Source of the DNA: Pseudoips prasinana
Taxonomy: Eukaryota > Arthropoda > Insecta > Lepidoptera > Nolidae
Reading direction: 5' to 3'
Assembly: GCA_951640165.1 (NCBI GenBank)
Contig: OX621255.1
Coordinates: 27,626,001 to 27,690,000, forward strand
DNA length: 64,000 nt
Below the pieces are notes generated by a model. It saw only the letters and a program-made list of their open reading frames with translations. It had not been told where the DNA came from and did not search any database. The translations under genes and the position numbers were made by a program. Below are positions 21,419-31,099 of this stretch, one piece after another. Within the stretch, counting starts at the first letter, position 1. Each line of letters begins with the position of its first letter.

Positions 21419-21570
21419 GCATTGAAAGTTCCGCGCTTTATGCTTGTGACGATTGAGTAATGAAAGCTCCACGCTTTGTGCTTATGACGATTGAGTATTG
21501 AAAGCTCCGCGCTTCGTGCTTGTGACAATTGACTATCGCAAGCTTCGTGCTTTGAGTTCGTGACGCTGCA
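21419..21570. repeat. short tandem array, ~39-bp unit
   Basis: Four degenerate units containing TTGAAAGCTCCGCGCTT and GTGCTTGTGACGATTGAGTA. The copies diverge progressively to the right. Confidence 0.7.
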
Positions 21571-21800
21571 TTGCGCACTTACCTATAATGTTTTAGGGTG
21601 GAGAACTTGTTGTTCGAACTTGTAGCAAGACCTCTAAGGAGTATGTGATAGTAATCTAAAACTGGACTTCCGTGGACTGCTTTTGGCGCCTGATGGGAGG
21701 AAACCCGGGAACGCGGGTACGGTGCTCCGGTGCCCTACCCAAATGTCCTACCCGATTTGTCCTACTCATATTTGTTGTTTTTTATCGATCCTGCTATTAA

Positions 21801-21870
21801 AATTTCAACTTTGTTACTGAAATTCGTTTAATACTAGTATTAAACGAATTTCAGTAACAAAGTTGAAATT
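21801..21870. repeat. 70-bp perfect palindrome
   Basis: The two 35-bp halves are exact reverse complements with no spacer, centred on ACTAGT. The arms begin AATTTCAACTTTGTTACTGA. Confidence 0.95.
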
Positions 21871-22306
21871 GTCTAGACATAGTTTACTAATACAATATCT
21901 AAATAAACAGATTCTTGTAGAACCCACAAAATAGTAACTTCCGAAAGTTTATATCGATTCATATGCATAAATATATCCTACGCTTAGTGAACGCCGAAAA
22001 CTCTTGCATACCCGGCCTTTGTTACAGGAAATTCAATTTATTCCTGACATTGTTGCCGACAGCTTAATTTTTTGCCCAAATTTCTAGTCTGGCAACACTT
22101 TTATCATAATAAATAAAGTTTGCCGCGTCGTTATAGGCTTCAATTTTGTGTTGGATAGGTTTTATCATTCGACATTTTATGAAAGTGTTTTCGATATTTA
22201 TGTACAAGGTTAAACAATCTTTCTACGCATCGTCTGAGTTATTGAATAAAAATAATTTTAATTAACCTCGGATTTGAGCATGTGATTAATATCATCATCA
22301 TCATAT

Positions 22307-22545
22307 GCGCTCACCGGTCCGCAAGGGATCGGCGCGGCGAGGTAAAGCTACTAGGCTCGCGGTCAGTCCAAAGATGGGTTTCCGTCAAAGTGGTTTAATT
22401 TCTGAGCGACTCCGTGCTTCGGAGGGCACGTTAAGCTGTCGGTCCCGGTTTTAGTCACTAGGCAACAGTCGTTAAGCCATGTCAGAGGCCTACTGGACGG
22501 CTTGAACAACTCTGACACTAAAGTAACCACTGCCCATACGATAAG
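22307..22545 (+). mobile_element. SINE-5S copy
   Basis: Same head and body as the 58637 copy; the 5S-like part has a small insertion near GGATCGGCGCGGCGAGG. Confidence 0.75.
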
Positions 22546-22680
22546 TAACTATGATCATCATTATCATATCAAAATATCATACCGAAAGACGCCCAGTGCT
22601 GGACAAAGGCCTCCACAATAGCTGGTCTTGCCTACAGTGAATTCCAGCGACCCTCACAAGATCATCGGTCCATCTTGACT
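22546..22680 (-). repeat. RTE-end fragment
   Basis: Starts at an ATCATC run and includes CACAAGATCATCGGTCCATC, shared with 54283-54600 and 57590-57781. The ATCATC tail abuts the SINE-5S copy. Confidence 0.6.
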
Positions 22681-23741
22681 TTTAATATACCTATACAAAA
22701 TACGAGGTAAAGGTCATACTAAATAATACGTAAAAGTAAAATCAGTAATGATCTGGGTCGGCCAAGCGCTAGTGGTTGCCTATGGGTTGTAAGCGTCCAT
22801 AGGCTATGGTAGCCACTTACCATTAGGTTAGGATCAGAGCGATTTCAATTATCAAATAATAAATAAAACTTTTTCTGACTTGTCACATTATTGAAGCTAA
22901 GAAGCGAATTGCGTATATTAAAGCTCAATTAGTATTATAAAAAATGACTCCAATTTATCATAGACCTATACCAAATACTTTGACTCAATCGCGCTACCAA
23001 GTATTTTTCAATTTAATATTTTAAAAGACTAGTGCTAGAACTCAGTCATTTTCAGCTCTCGTGAATGATAAATTTCATGTAAAATGATATTACACTTTTA
23101 AAGTAAATTTACGTTAGAAAGTTGAAAACGGTTTAGATGGTTTCTATTAAGTGTTGGTCCCATTTTCTGTTCGAAAATGTTTTAAGTTAAAGTTTGTCTC
23201 TAAATTTTAGTCAGCTAAGTTATATAGCAATTAGATATGATGGTAGATTATAGATGAGAGGGTAATACCTTAATAGGAATGTTTTCTTTTCTTTTGTCGG
23301 ATTGAGTATTGGAGAGGGTATTTCATTGATAACAATGCAAACAAAGGTTTCATTTTCTAGCCCGTAATTTGGTGTAATATCATGTGAAGGAAAATTACCA
23401 AAACCCGTAAAAAATATTGTGAATTTATGAAACTTGACCCAATCTACCTCTAGGACATCTTAACGTTTTGGAGTCCATAGAGACATACAAACATAATATT
23501 TATATCCATTCTGAATTTCATCTAAATCTGGAAATTATTACGATATTGAATTCAATAAACAAACATATTAAATATCCATTAACAGAAATTGTGTAAATTT
23601 GATCTCAGCCAAGCCAAGATGATCCACTGGTTTAACATAAAAATATGTCTAATTTTTCTTTAAATTACTCCACCAGTTACATATGATAAGAATTTATCTA
23701 TAATATGTATGTATTTGAAAATATACAATTATATTTATCAG
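22681..23741. other. AT-rich stretch without recognised genes
   Basis: Apart from a small GC-richer piece at about 22755-22840, I see no supported feature. Confidence 0.4.
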
Positions 23742-23784
23742 TGATCAGGCTCTGCCTAATTTGTAATTAGGCAGAGCCTGATCA
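23742..23784. repeat. hairpin, 20-bp perfect arms
   Basis: TGATCAGGCTCTGCCTAATT and its exact inverse separated by TGT. A second small hairpin (AAAAGACTAG, 23866-23889) follows and recurs at 29891-29914. Confidence 0.9.
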
Positions 23785-24574
23785 GAGGCAGTATGTTAGT
23801 TGTTTTATTTTACTTACACTGCTCTTTAATTTCCTTTACAGTGGTAGTTTTAAATCAAATATTTTAAAAGACTAGTGTTCTAGTCTTTTCAGGTCTTTTG
23901 AATCTTAACTTACCTGAAGGCATCCTTATAGAATTATTTTTGACTTACTTTTTTTTTGTATTCGATCTGTAAGTTGATACATTTTCAAAGTATTTTGTTT
24001 AAAATATTCTACAACTTACTAGAATTTCTTTCTATCGAGTAGAATTAAGTTAAGACAAGTTTTAGTATCAATTAACCTTGGCGTGAACTAAAGTGTTAAG
24101 TCAAAATACTTTTAAATGATAGAAAGTGTAGTTAAGGCTAAGAACTTACAGATACAAATTTACATTTATATTAAAGATTAATAGTAATAGTAATAAGTCA
24201 AATATAAAAATTGAAGACAACGAGCAGTTGGCTAGCGCAGAAGGCTCTCTGCCAGTATCTTAACTTAAGCGTATCCACCTACCCTAATACCTGAAGGCAT
24301 CCTTATAGAATAATTTTTGACTTACTTTTTTTTGTATTCGAGCTGTAAGTTGATACATTTAGAAGTATTTTGTTTAAAATATTCTACAACTTACTAGAAT
24401 TTCTTTTTATCGAGGAAAATTAAGTTAACACAAGTTTTAGTATTAATTAACCTTGGCGTGAACTGAAGTGTAAAGTCAAAATACTTTTAAATGATATAAA
24501 GTGTAGTTAAGGCTACATACTGATACAAATAGGCTAAGGAACTTACTGATACAAATTTACATTTATATTAAAGA

Positions 24575-24743
24575 CTAGCTGTGCCCCGCGGTGTTACCCG
24601 CGTTAAATTTTATAAATTTTCTTTGCTATAAACCTCACGGAGCCCGAGACCTTTCCAACGAATGCAAAACCGTGGAAATCGGTTCGTGCGTTCTGGAGTT
24701 ATAGCGTCAGGAAGGAAAACCCGTCTTATTTTTATATAGTAGA
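24575..24743 (-). mobile_element. Hel-3 Helitron, dimer unit 1
   Basis: 169 bp. On the minus strand it starts TCTACTATATAAAAATAAGA and ends in an ACGCGGGTAACACCGCGG hairpin then GCACAGCTAG. Directly joined to unit 2. Confidence 0.85.
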
Positions 24744-24912
24744 CTAGCTGTGCACCGCGGTTTTACCCGCGTTAAATTTTATAAATTTTCTTTGCTATAA
24801 ACCTCACGGAGCCCGAGACCTTTCCAACGAATGCAAAACCGTGGAAATCGGTTCGTGCGTTCTGGAGTTATAGCGTCAGGAAGGAAAACCCGACTTATTT
24901 TTATATAGTAGA
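24744..24912 (-). mobile_element. Hel-3 Helitron, dimer unit 2
   Basis: 169 bp, nearly identical to unit 1, head to tail with no base between: the CTAG of one unit meets the TC of the other. Flanks of the dimer are A and T. Confidence 0.85.
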
Positions 24913-24932
24913 TTAATAGTAATAATGTCCAC

Positions 24933-25243
24933 CTACTTGAATGTCGGCCACGGTGGCCAGTTTCAATGGACACTAGCCATCTGCGTTGAACATTTTATAC
25001 TGCACAAGTGTCTGCGCAAACACCCCCACTCTCCATTATATCACTCTCATTATCCGATGGGACGACTAGCGACTCGGCCGGAAAGAGGTCTTGTATAGGA
25101 CTGACGCTGCTCCTCTTCGAGGTAAGCAGGAATGGAGAGGGGGCTCCCAGACCTCGGGCTGTTACTGAGAAAGTTTCTTAACAGAAAAATCCCAAAATCA
25201 CTTTTGGGTGCGACCCAGGATTTGAACCCAGGAACTTATCTAT
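24933..25243 (-). mobile_element. SINE-B copy
   Basis: Reverse copy with GGCCACGGTGGCCAGTTTCA at the tail side and a degraded tRNA-like head (GGATTTGAACCCAGGA) at the right. Confidence 0.7.
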
Positions 25244-25254
25244 CATATTAAAGA

Positions 25255-25877
25255 CTAGCTTTTGCCCGCGACTTCGTTCGCGTGGAATAGTGACTTCCGG
25301 CAGATTTTTGGTTTTACCCACATAGTTCCCGATCTCGCGGGATCTCTATTTCGATCCCAACGCCATCTATCGAGCATAGTGACAACTCGGATTATTTATC
25401 TACACTCCGTTCGGGCATTTTCTTTGTACTAAAAGTTTTATTATATTGATATTATTTTTTTCATAACTTTTCCGATGAATTAAAACAATAACATGAACCG
25501 AACTCGTGTAACGATCGCCACCATTGCGCGATCACCAACTCGACATATAGTACTAATAGAATTATCTATACTCCGTTAGAGCATTTTCTTTGTACTAAAA
25601 GTTGTATTATATTATATTATATTTTCATACCTTTTTACTATTTATTCACATTTTTCCGATGAATTTTCAGTACTGAATTGATGCCGACTCTTGACCAATA
25701 GATGGCGCTATTTTATTTTTTATTTTATTTTTTGTAATAAAAACTATCCTATGTCCTTTCTCAAGTTCCAAACTATGTTTGTACCAAATTTCACACAAAT
25801 CAGTTCAGTAGTTTAGGCGTGAAGCAAAGACAGACAGACAGACAGAGTTACTTTCGCATTTATAATATTAGTTTGGA
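25255..25877 (-). mobile_element. Hel-1 Helitron, deletion derivative
   Basis: Minus strand starts TCCAAACTAATATTATAAAT (25877) and ends with the CGCGAACGAAGTCGCGG hairpin then CAAAAGCTAG (25255). About 95 bp of its hairpin end and about 540 bp of its TC end match the helicase-bearing copy at 61663-63657; the interior is absent. Flanks A and T. Confidence 0.85.
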
Positions 25878-25879
25878 TA

Positions 25880-26240
25880 AGGGCCCCCATAAGGGTGCCC
25901 TCAGATATTAGTCGCTTAAATTAAGCTACTGGTTAAGAGCCTTTTGCGCTAGTCAACTGCTCGTTGTTTTCAATTCTTTAATTTGATATACTATTGCTAA
26001 ATGTAACAATAATAGCTTAGTAACTTGCTATTTATGATTTATTTAAGGATATTAAAAATATATGTGACGAAACAGACCGCACGGACGGACTAAAACAATT
26101 TTTTTTTGCTTTAACTGTTTTTAAACTGTGTTTATATAATACATTGTGAGCTTGACAAGTTCAAGTGTATGTAAATACCCAAGTGCTGAATTTTCATTAT
26201 TTCATTATAAACCCTGAATCTGTCACAGCATATTATTATG
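25880..26240 (+). repeat. interspersed repeat, matched at 36898-37200
   Basis: Shares ACCCAAGTGCTGAAT-type and CCGCACGGACGGAC-type phrases with 36898-37200 in the opposite orientation. Part of its left side is an inverted match to 24205-24275. Non-coding, probably a SINE or LINE tail. Confidence 0.5.
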
Positions 26241-26355
26241 TTCATAATTCTTTGGTTTTAACTCTTATTACAATAAAATAGAATGTAAAATGAGGTGGGC
26301 ACTATTAAGGGTTAACGTAATTATTTCATCATCATCAACATCATCAACAACACCA

Positions 26356-26631
26356 TCGGTCACCATTGCCTAGTTGGTAATGCTCCTGCCTACGAAGCTG
26401 GTGGTCCTGGGTTCGAATCCCGGTAAATGCAAATATTTGTGTGATGAGCACGAATATTTGTTTCTGAGTCATGGATGTTTTCTATGTATATATTTTGTTT
26501 TATTTATTTATATGTATTTATCTATCTATATAAGTATGTATATAGTCGCCTGGTACCCATAGTACAAGCTTTGCTTAGTTTGGGGCTAGGATGATCTGTG
26601 TGACATTGTCCCCAGATATTATTATTATTAT
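26356..26631 (+). mobile_element. SINE-A copy
   Basis: Head with CCTAGTTGGTAATGCTCC and GGGTTCGAATCCC, ending (ATT)n. An RTE-end fragment follows at 26632-26750. Confidence 0.85.
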
Positions 26632-26865
26632 CAGCCTGATATCGTTCACTGCTGGACATAGCCCTCCCCCAAAGGTTTCCATTACGTTGCAATTTGGGGG
26701 GATTGCCGTAGTCACCGCGCTTGGCATGCGAATTGGGGACGATGTAATTATTTAAATAGCCTTAAAATCTAGGTATAAATTAAACCGCGCCAACATTATA
26801 TATTTGAATGACTAGAGTACAGTATTACCTACTTGAAGACAACATTTCATTTTTCTAGTGAACAT

Positions 26866-27190
26866 GAAAATAGGCCTTGATTCCAAGAACAAGTACGTTA
26901 TTTGTTATATCTTCTGTATAACAGAGTATCTAGTTCTTGGAACTCATCGCTAAGATATTTTTATACACAGATGAAGAGAAACACCGAATTTTACATAACG
27001 TTTGAACTTTAGTATTTGTATAACATTTTAGTGAACTTACAAAGTAACTTATATATTGCTAGATGAGTCGTAAGCCATTTGATTTAATTATAAACTTTGC
27101 GAGGAGCTACTTAGCATTTTGATACTTGATTTTAAAATAAATTTGCTTATATATTTCTAACGATGTGAGAACACGAACATAGCAATGTGA
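26866..27190 (+). repeat. interspersed repeat, matched inverted at 34710-35225
   Basis: Shared phrases include AGTTCTTGGAACTCATCGC and AACACCGAATTTTA. The partner copy is interrupted by a MITE-P. No coding capacity. Confidence 0.6.
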
Positions 27191-27349
27191 CGCCTGTTTT
27201 TTTATTAATATTTAGGTTAATTTGTATTTTCATACATAAATTATAAAAACGTCTAATTATTTAAAACCAATTAAGTTATATAAGATAAAAGGTTTGAATA
27301 AATTAAATAAGTTACTTAAAATCAACCAAATGGACCATCGAAAGAATTT

Positions 27350-27486
27350 TACAGACGCCAGCACATCCAACTACCCCAATCTGGCAAATTTATTTTATAG
27401 ATTTCAACTTTATCACAAAATGATAAGGTTTACTTTCAATTGGGAAAATTTTACGGATTGGGGTAGCTTGATGTACTGGCACCGTA
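27350..27486 (+). mobile_element. MITE-P copy 2
   Basis: TACAGACGCCAGCACATC left end and inverted right end, same palindromic design as copy 1, with TA at both ends. Confidence 0.8.
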
Positions 27487-27626
27487 CATCGAGTGTGTTA
27501 ATGCACATGAATCCAGATGGTTCGTGGGTTCCATTTCCACCCGTTCATATATTTATACAATTCATTTCTTAAGATGTCTGAAATTTTATTTTAACCAAAT
27601 TAATTTAGTCAAGCAAACTAGGTCAA

Positions 27627-28085
27627 ATGAATTTAGCTATAATTAAAGATAATCTCAATCTTTTCATTTTTAGTGATCGAGCCAGACTTCGAGATACGAG
27701 TAAAATGACGCGTGTACAACACAAAACCACTTTATTTCACAAAAGTGTGTTTTACCTAATTCCTGACATATACAATAAATTGCCTAAGACTATTAGAGAA
27801 ATTAGTGACCTGAAACAATTTAAACAGACATTGTATACATTTTTAAATGTAAAATGTTATTATAATATGACTGAATACCTAAATGAAATTATTATGTAAA
27901 AAAATGTATTATGAATTTTGACATGTTTAATAATATTATTGTAATTTGTATTTAAATGACATATTACTTCCAATCCGATATTGTATGCCAGTATGGCGGG
28001 TCATAGTTGGACTAAACTTGTAACATAACATCCGTATGTAACCTATGTGCCACAATAAAGTTCATTCCATTTCATTTCAATAATG
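27627..28085 (+). mobile_element. LINE C-terminus and 3' tail
   Basis: An open frame from 27627 to 27899 ends the same protein family as the large LINE at 31100-33056: both carry SxRARxxD, then RVQHxTT, then FHKS and IPDIYNKLP in the same order. The 5' part is truncated near 27640. The 3' region runs to AATAAAGTTCATTCCATTTC. Here the Leu codon that is a stop in the 31438 copy is intact (TTA). Confidence 0.75.
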
Positions 28086-28509
28086 GAGAGAAATATTAAT
28101 AATTTATAATAAGTATCTCGCTTCATTTTTGTCTAGCTCCTGTAACATACCCAAGTACTTGAAGGCTTTAACTGCGAGGAGATGTTTTAGGTGAAAGAAA
28201 TCTGAGAGTTCAGCTCCCCGAGTTTCATTTATCCTACCTCGGCCTTACAAACGTGAGCATATTTCTCGAAAGAAAAAAAAACACCACTTCTGTGAACTTC
28301 CGTAATCGTGAGCACTGACTGCTGCTTACTTGAAGTGATGAATGTGAAGCAGATGTGATGTTTCCTCTAACGCTGCACCCCCCCCCCCCCATGAAACGGT
28401 TCAAATTAAATTAAAATATGTTTATATCGAACAACATTAATCTATTATTGAGTTTGCGAGGGCAAAGGTATTGTTTATTATAATATATTCATATTTTGTT
28501 ATACATATA
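28086..28509. other. AT-rich stretch with a poly(C) run
   Basis: No gene or repeat family recognised. A C13-14 tract sits near 28378-28390. A second C-run near 28702-28720 falls inside the LINE-U copy. Confidence 0.4.
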
Positions 28510-28757
28510 ACATAAATTATCATCATCAGCATCATTTCAGCCAAATAAAGTCCACGGCTGGACAAGAGTCTCCCCCAAGAATGGGGGATATGCCATAATC
28601 GCCACGCTTGGCAGACGGGTTGACGATCGCAGTTAGATGGCCATAGTACCCAGAAAAATGCTGCAGCCTGTTCTCTGGTATATAATATTTCCACGGGACG
28701 ACTTCTACGCCCCCCCCCCCCCCCTCCACGGGATGAGATTGGGTGGCGATATTCTAT
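28510..28757 (-). repeat. LINE-U 3' tail
   Basis: Good copy: ATCATCAGCATCATTTCAGC, then GATATGCCATAATCGCCACG and CACGGGATGAGATTGGG. Contains a long C-run not shared by relatives. Confidence 0.6.
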
Positions 28758-28796
28758 AACATAAATATATGATATAAATATCTCAATCACACTAAT

Positions 28797-28971
28797 AATA
28801 TGAAGGCGAAAGTTTGTGAGTGTGTGAGTGGGAATGTTTGTTACTTCTTCACGTCTAAACGGCTGGAGCAATTTCAATAAAATTTAGTATGGAGTTAATT
28901 GACACCCTAGATTGACACATATGCTATAGTTTATAAAGTATAACGCGGGTAAAACCGCGGGGCACAGCTAG
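28797..28971 (+). mobile_element. Hel-4 non-autonomous Helitron (good copy)
   Basis: Starts TCACACTAATAATATGAAGG, ends ACGCGGGTAAAACCGCGG hairpin plus GGCACAGCTAG, flanked by A and T. Confidence 0.85.
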
Positions 28972-29091
28972 TTAAAAATAAATGTAAAATGGAGGAATTG
29001 AAGTGTCCAAGCAAAATAAATTGATACAGTCAAATGGATAAACTTTCGTTTTTTTTAATAAGTTTAAAGGTCTCCAGCTGTAACTACCTAT

Positions 29092-29440
29092 AATAACGCT
29101 ACGCCCTACGTAGGTGGTTCAAAGCGAACGCGATTATGAAGCGGTGACACGCGAATTCAATGCGATGCGGTGCGACGCAGTGGCTATGTCCCACGTGCAC
29201 GCGAATCATCTCGCGAAGTCGCCACCGACGCTGCAAAAACACGACAGCACCGCATCCTGTTCGCGCGAACATATCAAGCCAACTGATCGCGTTCGCTTCA
29301 TGTCGCGCCGCTCCGCACCGCACCGCACGCGCGTTTGGACACGTAGGACATTTCAATAGGTTTCGACTGTTTGTTGTTTTCGCGCCGCGCCGCTTCGCGT
29401 TCGCGTCTAGATCGCTCACGCAGGACGTCGCGTTATATGT
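29092..29440. mobile_element. CpG-rich element with inverted ends
   Basis: About 350 bp with many CpG dinucleotides (repeated GCGAACGCG, GCGCCGC-type words) in an AT-rich region. The ends ATAACGCTACGCCCTACGT and, inverted, ATAACGCGACGTCCTGCGT resemble each other over ~40 bp. The Arg/His-rich open frames here are composition artefacts. Confidence 0.5.
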
Positions 29441-29890
29441 CGTTGACTGTACTTCTAGGTACTATGTACAAAGACACACATAAATAAATGCGTACTATTA
29501 AAGTTCTTTGAATTATTTAAGTACCCATATAACGACGCCAAAATGGAAATTTAAAAATGAAATTAAAAGCCTTCTAATGTCTATATAAATTACAGTTTTG
29601 AGAACCAAGCATTTATTTGGATTAGTTTAATTTGGCTATTTCATTAAGTATTTAATTTATATCACCATAATTGTTTGCACAAAAAATATTTTAAGGCAAG
29701 TATATCATAATTTGTATGTCTTGGGTCAACTTGCTTTAGATAGATGAATTATGCTGGATCAAGGTTGTTTAATAGAGGGTCTGAAAGCAGAATTATTTGC
29801 CATTTAGTGAATGAATGAAAAGTGAGTGAGTGAGTGAGATTTTTCAGTATAAGTATCATTTAATTTGTATCCTTCACTATCAAATATTTT
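29441..29890. other. AT-rich stretch without recognised features
   Basis: Only a GTGA-repeat near 29822-29840 stands out. Confidence 0.4.
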
Positions 29891-29924
29891 AAAAGACTAG
29901 TGTTCTAGTCTTTTGTATTATATA

Positions 29925-30231
29925 CTAGCTGTGCCATGCGGTTTTAGACGCGTTAAATTTTAAAAAAATATCACATTTCCTCCCCCGTAGATTGTAGCGT
30001 GATAATATGTAGTCTATATGTTGACCCGATCTCTTAGTAATATTCATGCAAAATTTGAATTTTTTTAGTTTATCCCGGACATGCATACAGACAAACAGAC
30101 ATACAGACAAAAATTATAAAAACTGTATTTTTGGCTTCGATATCGATTGTGGATCACGCCCCAATTATCCTATTAAAAAATATTCAATATACAGTTTTGA
30201 CTTTCCTACGATTTTATTATATGTATATAGA
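29925..30231 (-). mobile_element. Hel-2 non-autonomous Helitron
   Basis: Same ends as 53070-53389, inverted, with a few changes in the hairpin (CATGCGG). Flanked by A and T. Confidence 0.75.
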
Positions 30232-30507
30232 TATATCGATTGTATGCAAAATGATATAACACATTCAAATAAATTTATGTCAGAATGTTAAAACGGTTTC
30301 TATGAAGCGTCGGTTCCATTATCCGCACTATCTCTTTTATAAAGAATAAAAAAAATGGCGCCCCATACAAAGTACATTAACTGGTCTTTATTCTTATATG
30401 GGGAGTAAATTTCTTTTTTCCGTATTTAACGTGTTGATATGCCACACTTTAATCTATTTATAGGTAAATTAGGCTCCTTAATTTACGTCTAATTTATATC
30501 TAATATC

Positions 30508-30750
30508 TTAGGACATCATTCACACACGGTCATCTGATCCTAAACTAAGAAGAGCTTGTACTATGGAAACCAGATAACTGATATACTACATATATTACTT
30601 TTCTTTTGTAATTACATACTTATATACATAATTACACCCAGACTCAGGACAAACAGATATGTTCATTCACGAAAATATTCGTCCTGGGTGGGAATCAAAC
30701 CCACGACCTACGGCGTGCAAAGCACGCATTTATCAACCACAGGCCCGTCA
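30508..30750 (-). mobile_element. SINE-D copy
   Basis: Minus-strand tRNA-like head with GTGGGTTTGATTCCCACC, then GTCCTGAGTCTGG, then the tail phrase AGTACAAGCTCTTCTTAGTT shared with SINE-A. Confidence 0.8.
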
Positions 30751-30759
30751 AGTTATGTT

Positions 30760-31090
30760 ATTGTATGTCCTTGTATGCGCCTGCGGGGCAGTAGCCTTAC
30801 CATTACTATTCAAATTACAGCTTAATTAATGTCATATTTTTTATGACTGAATTAATTTGGTTGAAAAAAGGTTTTAGACATCTTAAAAATGAGTTGTATA
30901 AATATATGCGGGCGGGAAGAACTCACGAACCATACGTGAGTCCTTTCCCCACCCGCACGTGTGATAACATCCACCACCAAACCTTGGTGTTCTGACTTAA
31001 ATTTATACAATTATTTCTTCGATGATCCCCTAACGTTACATCGTACAGAAAACGCGCAATTTGGTTGATTTTAAGTAACTTATATATAAC
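30760..31090. other. stretch without recognised features
   Basis: Includes a small palindrome near 30923-30962 (CACGAACCATACGTG and CCCACCCGCACGTG), otherwise nothing. Confidence 0.35.
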
Positions 31091-31099
31091 TATATTTAT

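Larger units (their letters stand above)
23927..24935. repeat. local duplication carrying an empty and a filled Helitron site
   Basis: The ~290-bp block 23927-24190 recurs at 24290-24574. Both contain ACCTGAAGGCATCCTTATAG and run to ACATTTATATTAAAGA. Copy 1 continues directly into TTAATAGTAATAG; copy 2 reaches TTAATAGTAATAA only after the Helitron dimer at 24575-24912. Confidence 0.85.

Noticed and set aside
29099..29483. Arg/His-rich proteins on both strands
   Set aside because: Overlapping frames in all directions caused by the CpG-rich composition of one repeat.
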